Notes: generated by a model not told the origin, from the letters alone. Shown: positions 1 through 9,974, counted from the first letter of the stretch. The stretch is 64,000 nucleotides of DNA from Planctomycetota bacterium (GCA_016872795.1 VGYZ01000003.1:31027-95026); one strand, 5' to 3'. Translations and numbers: made by a program.

Positions 1-231
1 GAGTGTGTGCGCGAGGTCCTTGTGCGGAGCAATCGAGCGAACCATGGGCAGCTCTCGCACGTCGACTCCCACGCGGGCGAGCGCAGTCAAGTCGTCTCGA
101 AAAGTCGGTTCGCGCCGCGCCGAGGCGGCCAGCGTCACGCGCACTCCGCGGGCGCGCAGGCCGCGACAGGCATCTACCACATGCCGGCGCGTGCCGCCGA
201 TCGTCGCCTCGATCACGTGCAGGACATGCAC
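1..231 (-). CDS. Glycosyltransferase family 4-like, N-terminal part (continues beyond left edge)
   Basis: Not in the ORF track. The minus strand reads (GTG)HVLHVIEATIGGTRRHVVDACRGLRARGVRVTLAASARREPTFRDDLTALARVGVDVRELPMVRSIAPHKDLAHTL, a typical GT4 N-terminus. Confidence 0.7.
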   Translation of the reverse strand, partial: MHVLHVIEATIGGTRRHVVDACRGLRARGVRVTLAASARREPTFRDDLTALARVGVDVRELPMVRSIAPHKDLAHTL

Positions 232-242
232 TGCTCGCCTGC

Positions 243-1757
243 TCAGTACGCGCCCGTGCCTTTCACCACCGCGAAGCCGGTCAACGCGATGATGACCACA
301 TCGAGCAGGAACGACTGGTGCTCGATGTAGTAGATGTCGTACTCCATGTTCTCGTGGATCGCCTCGCCGCGCGCATAGGAGATCTGCCACAGGCCCGTGA
401 GGCCAGGCTTCACGCGCAGGCGTTCCCGCTCGAGCGGGCCGTAGCGTTCGACGATGAACGCCATCTCGGGGCGCGGACCGACGATCGACATCTCGCCCGT
501 CAACACATTGATCAGCTGGGGCAGCTCGTCGAGGCTGTAGCGGCGCAGCCAGCGCCCGATCGCGGTGAGTCGCGGATCGTGGGGGCTCTTGGGCTTGGGC
601 GCATCGCCGCCTTGCTCCACGTGCATCGTGCGGAATTTGAGCATCTCGAATTGCGCTCCGTCCTTCCCCACGCGCTTTTGCCGGAAGAACACGGGGCCGG
701 GAGACTCACGTCGAATGAGTATGGCGGTGGCGATGAACAGCGGAGCCGCGAACGCGAGCGCCGTGAGAGCAACGAACAGGTCGAGCGTGCGCTTGGCGGT
801 GGACTGCAGGAAGGAGGGCTTGCGATCCGGACGCGTGACGAGCGGAATCGAGTCGAGCGTCTCGATGCGCACCCTGTGCGAGAAGATGTGATGGAAGCGC
901 GGCACGATGTGGTAGACCACATCCTCGCGCTCGAGCGTCTCGATCAGTGACATCAGCTCGCGCTCGTCAGCCTCAGGTATCGCGACGAAGACCTCGCTGA
1001 TCTTGTGCCGCCGGATGAGGAACTCGAGCTCCTCCGCGACGCCGAGCACTTCGAAGCGATCGATGCGCGAGCCAACCTCGTCCCTGCGCGCGCTGACGAA
1101 GCCGAGCAGGTTCAGTCCGAGCGTCGGGACGAGCACGAACTTTTTTTGCAGACGCCGTGCCGTGTCGCCCGTGCCGAAGATCAGCACGTTGCGATTGCCG
1201 ATGCCGTGCCGATGCAGCCACTGGATCACCTTGAACGAGCAGAAGCGGCTCGTGGTGGTCAGCAGGCCGATCATCACGAACGCGAGCAAGACGCCCATGC
1301 GCGAGAACTGCCACACCCCGCGCTCGTCGGTGATCTCGATGTTGACGAAGTTGTGCAGCGGGATCAGCAGCCGGTAGATGCCGTGCTCGGGCAGGCCGGT
1401 GGCGGTGCGCAAGAGGAGCAGGAGCGCGTGCACGATGAGAAAGCTCGTCAGTGTCGACTTCGCGACCGACTTGAACTCCTCGATGTTGAGCAGGCTTTTC
1501 AGCGGGCTGTACATGCCCGTCGCGTGGAACGAGACGAGGGTCACGGCCGCGGTGAGCAGGAACACCTCGCGGTAGTGGGCGAAGTCCGGCCCGCGCTCGC
1601 CAGCGAGCGACTCGCGCAGCGTCCAACCGAGCCAGCAGGCGAGCCAGATGACCGCTAGATCGACCAGCACCTGAACCGAGAGCACCAGCGGCTCGAAGTT
1701 GCGGCGGACGAACGTCCCTGCGGCGCTCAAGCGGCCCTCCCGATGCGGGCGCGGCAT
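243..1757 (-). CDS. Undecaprenyl-phosphate sugar phosphotransferase (exopolysaccharide polyprenyl glycosylphosphotransferase)
   Basis: KRTLDLFVALTALAFAAPLF, FRQKRVGKDGAQFEMLKFRTM, RRYSLDELPQLINVLTGEMSIVGPRPE motifs; N-terminal TM and CoA-binding-like region. Confidence 0.9.
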   Translation of the reverse strand: MPRPHREGRLSAAGTFVRRNFEPLVLSVQVLVDLAVIWLACWLGWTLRESLAGERGPDFAHYREVFLLTAAVTLVSFHATGMYSPLKSLLNIEEFKSVAKSTLTSFLIVHALLLLLRTATGLPEHGIYRLLIPLHNFVNIEITDERGVWQFSRMGVLLAFVMIGLLTTTSRFCSFKVIQWLHRHGIGNRNVLIFGTGDTARRLQKKFVLVPTLGLNLLGFVSARRDEVGSRIDRFEVLGVAEELEFLIRRHKISEVFVAIPEADERELMSLIETLEREDVVYHIVPRFHHIFSHRVRIETLDSIPLVTRPDRKPSFLQSTAKRTLDLFVALTALAFAAPLFIATAILIRRESPGPVFFRQKRVGKDGAQFEMLKFRTMHVEQGGDAPKPKSPHDPRLTAIGRWLRRYSLDELPQLINVLTGEMSIVGPRPEMAFIVERYGPLERERLRVKPGLTGLWQISYARGEAIHENMEYDIYYIEHQSFLLDVVIIALTGFAVVKGTGAY

Positions 1758-1896
1758 CCCAAGGCTGCGGTGGCGGTGGGGGCTGGCATGGCGGGGCGGC
1801 GCGCGCGCGCGACGGGCGATGGCGGGCTCACACGAGCACACGGCCGCGAGCGAGAGGCTAGCGCGGCTGCGCGAAGATCGGCAATCGGGCGGGAGC

Positions 1897-2562
1897 TCAC
1901 CTTCGGGGGGCGCCGCTCAAGGACTCGAGCAGCACGGGGACCGTATCGGCCGCGCGCCCCGCCTGCCTTGGGTAGTGCAGCTTGAAGGACGCCGCCCCCA
2001 GCCCCGTGGCCCCATCCGTGACGGCCCGCAGTGCCGCCCACGGCACCCCGGTCGCGCTCGCGACCGCGGCCACCGCGGCCGTCTCCATGTCGGCCACCGC
2101 CGGCCCAGCGAAGGCCCGCGCGAGCCTCAGGCGCCGCCACAGGGACAGCACGGGCCGATCGGATGTGAGAAACCAGCCCTCGGGCCCCTCCGCGATCCGC
2201 CGCCAAGCCCTCCGCAGGTGAGCGCAGGACTCGACTTCGCGCCCCTGCGCCACCGCTAGATCCGCCTGCACCGCGCGCGTGCAGTGCACGAGCGTTCCCG
2301 GCACCAGCCCGCGCTTGAGGCCGCCGCAGGTGCCCCCGACGAGCAGCCCCTCGCGCGCCCCGGCTCCCAGAAGCGCCGACGCCGCGCGCGCCGCGGCCAC
2401 CTTTCCGACGCCGCTGACGCACAGCACAAGGCGCGCCTCCCCCAGCTGCAACTCGAGCACTTCGAGCCCCAGCGCTCGTTCCGCCCTGCTCGCGCGCTCG
2501 CGCAGGGTTCCGAGCTCCTCGCGCAGCGCACACACCAGTCCGAAGGTCCGCGCGCTCCCCAT
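1897..2562 (-). CDS. Nucleoside phosphorylase family protein (MTA/SAH nucleosidase-like)
   Basis: MGSARTFGLVCALREELGTL..., VCVSGVGKVAAARAASALL, VADMETAAVAAVASATGVPWAALRAVTD. Confidence 0.75.
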   Translation of the reverse strand: MGSARTFGLVCALREELGTLRERASRAERALGLEVLELQLGEARLVLCVSGVGKVAAARAASALLGAGAREGLLVGGTCGGLKRGLVPGTLVHCTRAVQADLAVAQGREVESCAHLRRAWRRIAEGPEGWFLTSDRPVLSLWRRLRLARAFAGPAVADMETAAVAAVASATGVPWAALRAVTDGATGLGAASFKLHYPRQAGRAADTVPVLLESLSGAPRR

Positions 2563-2580
2563 GCCTCCATCATCCCTTCC

Positions 2581-2621
2581 CCCCACCCACTCGGCGAGCC
2601 CCCCCACCCACCCGGCGAGCC
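2581..2621. repeat. Two-copy 21-bp tandem repeat
   Basis: ccccacccactcggcgagcc / ccccacccacccggcgagcc, period 21, just upstream of the epimerase. Confidence 0.7.
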
Positions 2622-2661
2622 CCTTGGAGCCACTCCTCGCCGCGGCTACAACCTCCCCGCC

Positions 2662-3621
2662 GTGTCCGCCTTCCACCGCCAAGGTCCGCTCCATGTCGCC
2701 GTCACCGGCGCGACCGGCTTCATCGGTCGCTACATGGTGCGCTCCCTCGCCGCCGCAGGACACCGGCTCCGCGTGCTCGTGCGCCCCGGCCGCGAGTCGG
2801 CCCTCGAGCATCCCGCTCGCGCGCCCCTCGAGGTCCACACCGGCGATCTCGTCGACGCCGCCTCCCTGCGCGGCTTCCTCGCCGACATCGACCTGTTGAT
2901 TCACATCGCCTCGGCGCACGACCACCTCGGCGACGAGTCGATGCAGAAGATCAACATCCAAGGCACGACCCACCTGCTCGACGCCGCGCGCCGCGAAGCC
3001 GCCAAGGACTTCCAGATCTGGATCATCTCCTCGGCCGTGATCGGCGCGCCGGTCTACAGCTACTACCGCGACTCCAAGCGCGTGCAGGAGAAGCTGATCA
3101 AGGGCTCCGGCTTCGAGTGGGCGAGCTTCCGCCCGACGCTGGTGTACGGCGTGGGCGACTACCGTCACACCGCGCCGTTCCTGCGCCGCTGCGCCGCCCA
3201 GCGCGGTTCCTACTGGGTCCCCCACGACGGCCTCTCCAAGATCAACCCCGTGCATGTCGAGGACGCCGTCGACGCCGTCATGCGCTACTTCGCGTTCGAG
3301 CGCGGCGTCGACTGCGTGTACGAGCTCGCGGGGCCCTCGGGCATCGCCTACAACGACTTCGTCGACCTCACGATCGCGGCCGCCGGCGGAAAGCTGCGCC
3401 GCCGCAACATCCCCAAGAAGTGGGCCGACCGCCTGATCTTCCTCAAGGGCCTGTTCGCCGACAACACGGCCGACCGCCGCGCGAGCGCGTACTTCAACCT
3501 GCACCACGAGCACGACATCACGAACGCCAAGTTCGAACTCGGCTGGGAGCCCCGCACCTACGCCCAAGGCATCCGCGAGGTGGCCGCCCTTGACTGGTGG
3601 CGGACGGACCGCCCGAGCTAG
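2662..3621 (+). CDS. NAD-dependent epimerase/dehydratase family protein
   Basis: HVAVTGATGFIGRYMVRSL Rossmann motif; YYRDSKRVQEKL (YxxxK). Probable GTG start at 2662. Confidence 0.85.
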   Translation: MSAFHRQGPLHVAVTGATGFIGRYMVRSLAAAGHRLRVLVRPGRESALEHPARAPLEVHTGDLVDAASLRGFLADIDLLIHIASAHDHLGDESMQKINIQGTTHLLDAARREAAKDFQIWIISSAVIGAPVYSYYRDSKRVQEKLIKGSGFEWASFRPTLVYGVGDYRHTAPFLRRCAAQRGSYWVPHDGLSKINPVHVEDAVDAVMRYFAFERGVDCVYELAGPSGIAYNDFVDLTIAAAGGKLRRRNIPKKWADRLIFLKGLFADNTADRRASAYFNLHHEHDITNAKFELGWEPRTYAQGIREVAALDWWRTDRPS

Positions 3622-3999
3622 GTCCGAGCTCCCTCGCCCGACCCAATCCTGAGCGCGCAGCGCTCCGGCCGCGTCGCCCGACCCAATCCGGGGCGGCCAG
3701 ATCGTGCCCCCGCGAGTCGCGCCCGGCGGCGGGCCTCTCGCGCGAGCGCGCCGAAACTCGATTCTCGTGGCGCCGCCGGGACCTGCCACAGCCCCGTGCG
3801 GTCGGCCGACCGAACTTGTAGGAAATCGTAGGAGGATTTGGGACCTGCTAGAGCGACCGCTCCGTCACCTTGGCTTCGATGGCGTACTTTCTCGGCGATG
3901 CCTATGTGGCGCAGCACGGTGTCTTCTCGGTCAACTTGAACAGCGATTCCCTGCCGGAGCCTAGGCTCTCCTCGAACGGCGGCGTGACGCGCGCCTGCC

Positions 4000-4380
4000 T
4001 TCACCGCCCTCAAGCTGCACGACATCACGGCCGGACCGAGCGACCCCAACCGCGAGTCGCTCGACATGCACGCCGCGGGTGGCTCCGCGGCCTTGCGCGC
4101 CGACAACGCCAGATTCGTCACCAAGAAGCTCTGGGGCTGCGCCAACGAGGCCCCCTACTTCCACCACGGCCGCTTCACCACGCTGCGCGAAGCGGTGCTC
4201 AACCACTTCGGCGAGGCTGACGCGTCGCGCCTCGGGTTCCTCGCGCTCGACAGCTACGGCCGCGACTGTGTGATCGAGTTCCTCAAATCGCTGCAGATCC
4301 CGCCCCCGGGCACGGAGCACCGCATCGTCGACGAGCGCATGAAGCCGCGCAGCTGGCCGCCGTTCCCCGGCACGAACTGA
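4000..4380 (+). pseudogene. 3' remnant of a di-heme oxidoreductase / cytochrome c peroxidase-like gene
   Basis: In-frame TALKLHDITAGPSDPNRESLDMHAAGGSAALRADNARFVTKKLWGCANEAPYFHHGRFTTLREAVLNHFGEA...VIEFLKSLQIPPPGTE resembles the C-terminus of that family; no N-terminal part or CxxCH haem motifs upstream. Confidence 0.55.
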
Positions 4381-4469
4381 TTCCGAGCTTCCGAGAGGGA
4401 GCTGTTCCTGCGCGGCGTTCGCACCCAGAGGCTGGTGCGAGCGCCGCGCTGCTTTGCGCCCGAGCTGAC

Positions 4470-5876
4470 TCAGGCCCGCGCGCGGAAGAGGGTGAAGTAG
4501 CGCACGACCTTGCCCGCGAGGCGCAGCGGATGGCGCAACTCGCGCACGAGGCGCCGCGGTCGGCGGTAGAAGCGCCGATAGGCCTCGCGGATCTTGGCTT
4601 CGATCTCGGCCGCGCTCATGAACTCGTTGCCCTCGAGCGCCTTGAAACCCGTCATGGTCGCGTAGTCGAAGTCGCGCTCGCCCTTCAGCAGCTTGTAGAG
4701 CGGCGTGCCCGGGTAGGCGGTGACGGCGCAGAACTGCACTTGGTCGGGATCGCAGCGCTCCACCAAGCGCAGCGTGTCCTCGACCATCGCGGGCGTCTCC
4801 TCGGGGAAGCCGATCATGCAGAAGGCGCGCGTCTCGATCCCAAGCTCGCGCGCGTCGGCGAAGACCTTCACGGCCGCGTCGTGGTCGAGCAGCTTTGCGC
4901 CGCAGTGCTTGCGTTGGATCAGTTCGTTGCCCGACTCGACCCCGAGCGAGATGTGCACGCAGCCCGCCTTGGCCATCTTCTCGAGCAGCTCCCGATCGAG
5001 CACCTTCACGGCCGTCTCGCACTGCCACTTGAGGTCGAGCTTGCGCTCGAGAATCCCGTCGCAGATCGCGTGCACGCGGTCCTTGCGCGTGGTGAAGATC
5101 GGATCGCGGAACACCACCTGGTGCACGCGGTGCACGCGCACGATGTCCTCGAGCTCGCGCAGCACATTCTCGGGGCTGCGGAAGCGGAAGCGCAGGCCCT
5201 GCGCGAGCGTGTAGCCGCAGAACGAGCAGTCGAGCGGGCAGCCGCGCGAACTCTTGAGCGTCGTGACCGGGCCGTCGATGCCGGGGAAGCGGTACAGCTC
5301 GTTGCGCAGCAGATGCCGCGCCGGCAGTGGCAGGCTGTCCAAGTCCTTGATCTTCTCGCGCTCGGGCTCGTGCACGATCCCGCCGTCGGCGCGCTTCCAT
5401 GTGATGCCTTCGACGCCGGCGAAGCCCTCCCCCGCCGCGACGCGCCGCGCGAGGTCGCGCACGGTGTGCTCCGGCTCGCCGCGCACGACGCAGTCGACAT
5501 TGTCAGCCCCGAAGATCTCGCCCGGGGTGAAGGTCACCTGACTGCCGAGGATCGCGACCGGCACGCGCAGGCTCGCGCGCAGCTCGCGCGCGAGCGCAAG
5601 GTCGGAATCGAGCGAGGTGCTCGAGCTGTCGAGGGCGATGAACGCGGGCGCCAGCGCGCGAACCGCCGCCACGGTCTCCTCGGGACCGTGGCCGAGCGCG
5701 TCGGCGTCGTGGATCGCGACTTCGTGGCCCCCGGCCTCGAGCACGCTCGCCACATGGGCGAGCTCGATCGGCGGGTAGAGCAGCGCGGGGTTCACCGCCA
5801 TGCCGAAGCCGCCCATGAGCCCGCGACTGACGCGGAACTCGCTCGGCGACGGCGGGCTGATGAGGACGATCTTCAC
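4470..5876 (-). CDS. B12-binding-domain radical SAM protein
   Basis: N-terminal MKIVLISPPSPSEF and B12-binding-like region; RGCPLDCSFCGY (CxxxCxxC) radical SAM motif. Confidence 0.9.
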   Translation of the reverse strand: MKIVLISPPSPSEFRVSRGLMGGFGMAVNPALLYPPIELAHVASVLEAGGHEVAIHDADALGHGPEETVAAVRALAPAFIALDSSSTSLDSDLALARELRASLRVPVAILGSQVTFTPGEIFGADNVDCVVRGEPEHTVRDLARRVAAGEGFAGVEGITWKRADGGIVHEPEREKIKDLDSLPLPARHLLRNELYRFPGIDGPVTTLKSSRGCPLDCSFCGYTLAQGLRFRFRSPENVLRELEDIVRVHRVHQVVFRDPIFTTRKDRVHAICDGILERKLDLKWQCETAVKVLDRELLEKMAKAGCVHISLGVESGNELIQRKHCGAKLLDHDAAVKVFADARELGIETRAFCMIGFPEETPAMVEDTLRLVERCDPDQVQFCAVTAYPGTPLYKLLKGERDFDYATMTGFKALEGNEFMSAAEIEAKIREAYRRFYRRPRRLVRELRHPLRLAGKVVRYFTLFRARA

Positions 5877-5948
5877 GAGGGTTGCTGGGGGGCCACTCGA
5901 GGGGCCCTGAAGGGGCCCCGCTGGATCGGCCAGCCCCCCGCCCGAACT

Positions 5949-8366
5949 CTACTCCCGGCGCAGTTCCCCGCCCAGTTGGACGGCCTCGCGCTCGACCCGC
6001 TCGAGGAACTTCTTCACGTCGGCTTCGTTCAGGGTGCGGTCCGGGGCCGAGAGCGTCACATGCCAAGCCAGCGAGCGCCGACCTGCACCGATGCGCTCCC
6101 CGGTGAACACATCGAACAACTCCAACCCGCTGACCAAGCCCTTGCCGCTGCGCTCGAGCGCGGCCTTGGCCTCGCCGGCGCTGCGCTCTGAGGGGAGCGC
6201 GAGCGCCACATCGACGCGGGTCGCGGGGAACTGCGGCAGCGGCGAGTAGCGGCGCGCGCGCGGCGTCGCCCCGAGCAGCGCGTCGACGGACACTCGCGCG
6301 AGCGCAATGTCGCTCTCGATTTCGCCCGCGAGCCCGAGCTCGCGCGCGAGCCCGGGCTCGATCGCGGCCACCTCGCCCACCAGCGTCTCCTGCGAGCCGA
6401 TGCGCAGCGCCGTGGCGCGTCCGGGGTGCGCCCAGCTCGCGACCGCCTCGCAGCGCGACCATGTGCACGCCTCGAGTCCCAGTGAGCGCACGAGGTCTTC
6501 GACCACGCCCTGCAGCAGCGCGAGCGAAGTGTCGTCGAAGCGCGCATTCGCCTTGCGCGCGGGGCGCGCGAGCACCAGCGCAACTTCGTGGCGCTCGGTC
6601 GGCTCCGCTCCACCGACGGGCTCGTAGCCCTTGCCGACTTCAAACAGGCGCACCTCGGCGGCGCGGCGCCGGTTGGGCTCGAGCAGCGGCAACAGGCTCA
6701 CCACGACCGAGCGCCGCACGCGCGACGCGCCCTCGGTGATCGGATTTTGGACCTCGACATGCGGCGTCGATTGCAGCCCGAGCTTCAGAATCGTGGTGTC
6801 GGGCACGAACGAGTAGCTGATCTGCTGGTGGAAGCGCGCGCTGCCCGCGAGGCGGTCCTCGATGCGACGCACGAGGCGTCGGCGCTCGTCGCGCGGCGGC
6901 GGAACCAGAATGCCGGCGAGCGGGATCTCGGGAATGTTGCCGTAGCGATAGATGCGGCCGACTTCCTCGACCAAGTCCTGCTCGATCGAGATGTCCTTGG
7001 TGCCGCGGATCGAAGGCACGCGCACCGCGAGGCCCTCGCCATCCTTGGCGACGCCGAAACCCAGGCGCACGAGGATGTCGGTGATCGCGGCATCGTCGAG
7101 GTCCGCTCCGAGCAGCATGCGCACGCGCTCGCCGCGCAACCGAATGGTCTTTGCGGCGCTAGTCCACTGGCCGACATCGGTGGCGGGGGCCGCGAGCTTC
7201 ACTTCCGGCTGCTCGGCCTGCAGCAGACGCACGAGGTGCGCCGCGGCGCGCGGCACGAGCTCGGGATCGAGCGTCTTCTCGAAGCGCGCGGAGGCATCCG
7301 TGCGCAGGCCCAGCCGCGCCGAAGTGCGGCGCACGGTCGGCGCGTGGAAGGCGGCGACTTCGAGCACGAGCTGCGATGTGTCTTCGGCCACCTTCGAGCC
7401 TTCGCCGCCCATGATGCCGGCGAGCGCGACGGGCTCGTCGCCGTTGCAGATCAGCAGGTCCGAGGCCTCGAGCTTGCGCTCGACTTCATCGAGCGTCTTG
7501 AGCACTTCCCCCGCGCGCGCCTTGCGCACGACGATGCCCTGCGCCCCGATCTTGCGCGCATCGAACAGGTGATTGGGCTGTCCGAGGTCGAGCATCACGA
7601 AGTTCGAGAGGTCGACGAGCAAGTCGATCGGCCGCTGGCCGACCGCGAGCAAGAGACTCTTCAGCCACAGCGGGCTGCGCGTCGCGCGCGCGCCTTCGAC
7701 GCGCAGCGCGAGGTAGCGCGAACACGCATCGCTCTCGATGCGCACGCCGACGCTCGCCCCGCCGCCGGTCGCGGGGAGCGCGAGGTCGAGCGGCTTGAGC
7801 GGACGGCGCAAGATTGCGGCCAGCTCCGCTGCGATGCCGCGGTGTCCCCACAGGTCGGGACGGTGCGTGACCGACTTGTTGTCGATCTCGATCACCCAGT
7901 CCTCGAGCCCGAGCGCCGCGCCGAGGCGCGCCCCGACCGCGAGTCCCGCCGGGAGCTCCCAGATGCCATCGTGCTCGACCCCCAGCCCGAGCTCGCGCTC
8001 CGAGCAGATCATCCCGTTCGACTCGACGCCGCGGATCTTCGACTTCTTGATCTTGAAGTCGCCCGGCAGCGTCGTGCCCGCCGTCGCCACGACGACCTTG
8101 AGGCCCGCGCGCACATTGGGCGCGCCGCACACGATCTGCAGCGGCTCGCCCTGCCCGACATCGACGCGGCACAAGGAGAGCTTGTCGGCGTCCGGGTGCT
8201 TCTCGCGCTGCACGACATGGCCCACGGTCACATCGCACAGGTGCGGCAGGAAGCTCTCCACGCCTTCGACTTCCGCGGTCGAGAGCGTCAGCTCCCTCGC
8301 GATGTCCACGGCGCTCGTGCCCGAGAGGTCGACATGTCGCGCCAGCCAGCGGTAGCTGATCTTCAT
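5949..8366 (-). CDS. pheT: Phenylalanine--tRNA ligase beta subunit
   Basis: MKISYRWLARHVDL...; tRNA-binding domain, B3/B4 and FDX-ACB-like C-terminus; adjacent to pheS. Confidence 0.95.
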   Translation of the reverse strand: MKISYRWLARHVDLSGTSAVDIARELTLSTAEVEGVESFLPHLCDVTVGHVVQREKHPDADKLSLCRVDVGQGEPLQIVCGAPNVRAGLKVVVATAGTTLPGDFKIKKSKIRGVESNGMICSERELGLGVEHDGIWELPAGLAVGARLGAALGLEDWVIEIDNKSVTHRPDLWGHRGIAAELAAILRRPLKPLDLALPATGGGASVGVRIESDACSRYLALRVEGARATRSPLWLKSLLLAVGQRPIDLLVDLSNFVMLDLGQPNHLFDARKIGAQGIVVRKARAGEVLKTLDEVERKLEASDLLICNGDEPVALAGIMGGEGSKVAEDTSQLVLEVAAFHAPTVRRTSARLGLRTDASARFEKTLDPELVPRAAAHLVRLLQAEQPEVKLAAPATDVGQWTSAAKTIRLRGERVRMLLGADLDDAAITDILVRLGFGVAKDGEGLAVRVPSIRGTKDISIEQDLVEEVGRIYRYGNIPEIPLAGILVPPPRDERRRLVRRIEDRLAGSARFHQQISYSFVPDTTILKLGLQSTPHVEVQNPITEGASRVRRSVVVSLLPLLEPNRRRAAEVRLFEVGKGYEPVGGAEPTERHEVALVLARPARKANARFDDTSLALLQGVVEDLVRSLGLEACTWSRCEAVASWAHPGRATALRIGSQETLVGEVAAIEPGLARELGLAGEIESDIALARVSVDALLGATPRARRYSPLPQFPATRVDVALALPSERSAGEAKAALERSGKGLVSGLELFDVFTGERIGAGRRSLAWHVTLSAPDRTLNEADVKKFLERVEREAVQLGGELRRE

Positions 8367-8368
8367 GG

Positions 8369-9448
8369 CTAGAACTGCTCCAGGAAGCGCATGTCGCCGG
8401 CCAGCAGGTGACGCACATCGTCGATGCCAAAGCGCAACATCACCAGCCGCGACAGCCCGAGCCCGAACGCGAAGCCGGTCCACTGTTCTGGATCGATGCC
8501 GCCGGCCTTCAGCACATTGGGGTGCACCATGCCGCAGGGGAGCAGCTCGATCCATGTCGAGCGCTTGCACACGCTGCAGCCCTCGGTGCAGAACGGGCAG
8601 CGCGCGTCGAGCTCGAAGCCGGGCTCGACGAAGGGGAAGTAGCCCGGGCGCAGGCGGATCTCGATCTCGCGCCCGAAGATGCCGCGCAGGAGCGTCTTCA
8701 TCGCGGCGATCAGGTGCCCCACCGAGACATGCTTGCCGACGACGAGGCCTTCCATCTGGTGGAAGGTGTGCTCGTGGCTGGCGTCGAGCGCCTCGTTGCG
8801 GAACACCTTGCCGGGCACGATCGCGCGGAACGGGGGCTGCAGGCGGCGCATCGCGCGCACCTGCACCGGCGAGGTGTGCGTGCGCATCACGAGCCGCGTC
8901 TCGCCCGGCGCGGTGCGCACCCAGAATGTGTCCATGGTGTCGCGCGCCGGGTGATCGGGCGAGATGTTGAGCGCGTCGAAGTTGAAGTGCTCGGTCTCGA
9001 CTTCGGGGCCGTCGAGGATCGTCCAGCCCATCGAAGTGAACAGATCCTCGAGCTCGCGTGTCACCTGGGTGATCGGGTGCAGCGAGCCGCAGGCCTGACG
9101 CGGCGGCGGCAGCGTGGCGTCGAAGCCCGCGCCGGAGCGCTCCGCCGCCAGCGCACGGGCGAGCGCGGCTTGCTCCTCCACAGCCAACGCGGCCAGCGCG
9201 GCCTGCTTGATCGCATTGGCCTTCGAGCCCACCAGACCGCGCGCCTCCTTCGGGAAGACGCGCATGGCGCCCAGCGGCGCGGCGCTCGCTTCGAGCAGCA
9301 CCGCGCTCGTGAGGGCCTCGTCGGGCAGGGCGACGAAGCGCTCGAGGCGCTGGCGCAGGCTGCGCGTTTCGTCGCTCTCGCTCGCGCTCGCGAGCGCCGC
9401 GAGGATCTCGCCGAGCAGGGCGCGTACGGAAGCTGCGTCGTGGGTCAT
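8369..9448 (-). CDS. pheS: Phenylalanine--tRNA ligase alpha subunit
   Basis: HPITQVTRELEDLFTSMGWTILDGPEVETEHFNFDALN; GFAFGLGLSRLVMLRFGIDDVR. Confidence 0.96.
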   Translation of the reverse strand: MTHDAASVRALLGEILAALASASESDETRSLRQRLERFVALPDEALTSAVLLEASAAPLGAMRVFPKEARGLVGSKANAIKQAALAALAVEEQAALARALAAERSGAGFDATLPPPRQACGSLHPITQVTRELEDLFTSMGWTILDGPEVETEHFNFDALNISPDHPARDTMDTFWVRTAPGETRLVMRTHTSPVQVRAMRRLQPPFRAIVPGKVFRNEALDASHEHTFHQMEGLVVGKHVSVGHLIAAMKTLLRGIFGREIEIRLRPGYFPFVEPGFELDARCPFCTEGCSVCKRSTWIELLPCGMVHPNVLKAGGIDPEQWTGFAFGLGLSRLVMLRFGIDDVRHLLAGDMRFLEQF

Positions 9449-9502
9449 GTGGGCGTGGGACGGCTGGTGCGGCGCACAGGGACAACCGCGTGGGAAACGA
9501 CA

Positions 9503-9561
9503 ACGGCCCGGAGGTCCGGGCCGTCAGCAGACTACGCCCCGGAGGTCCGGGCCGTCATCAG
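9503..9561 (-). terminator. Tandem hairpins between rplT and pheS (terminator/attenuator candidate)
   Basis: Perfect 9-bp stem acggcccgg-aggt-ccgggccgt (9503-9524); the core cccggaggtccgggccgtca recurs 31 bp later (9507-9526 and 9538-9557). Confidence 0.6.
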
Positions 9562-9598
9562 AACGAAACGAGCTTTCCCGTGCTACGGGAAGCGGCGC

Positions 9599-9970
9599 CT
9601 AGGCGTGCACGGCACCGGCGCGGGCGCCCTTGGCCTCCTCGACGAGCCTGTCGAAGGCCAGCGGGTCGTGGATCGCCAGCTCGGCGAGCTGCTTGCGGTT
9701 CAGCACGATGCCGGCTTTGTTCAGGCCGTCGATGAACTGGGAGTAGGGCAGGCCGCGCATGCTGCAGGCCGCGCCGATGCGCACGATCCACATGGAGCGG
9801 AAGTCGCGCTTCTTCAGGCGGCGGTGGGCCGTGGAATAGGCCCAGGCGCGCGTCAGCGTTTCCGCGACGGTGCGCCACAGGCGGTGACGGCCGCCCCAAT
9901 AGCCCTTGGCGAGCTTGAGACGGCGATTGCGCTTCTGACGACTGGGGGGACCGTAGGTTGAGCGGACCAT
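9599..9970 (-). CDS. rplT: 50S ribosomal protein L20
   Basis: SRQKRNRRLKLAKGYWGGRHRLWRTVAETLTRAWAYSTAHRRLKKRDFR. Confidence 0.96.
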   Translation of the reverse strand: MVRSTYGPPSRQKRNRRLKLAKGYWGGRHRLWRTVAETLTRAWAYSTAHRRLKKRDFRSMWIVRIGAACSMRGLPYSQFIDGLNKAGIVLNRKQLAELAIHDPLAFDRLVEEAKGARAGAVHA

Positions 9971-9974
9971 GGGA

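Noticed and set aside
4530-6191. 553-aa plus ORF
   Set aside because: Antisense to the radical SAM gene and pheT.
6588-8372. 594-aa plus ORF
   Set aside because: Antisense to pheT; no recognisable domain.
5949-9503. 1184-aa minus ORF
   Set aside because: Real PheT starts at 8366; the upstream part is out-of-frame pheS.
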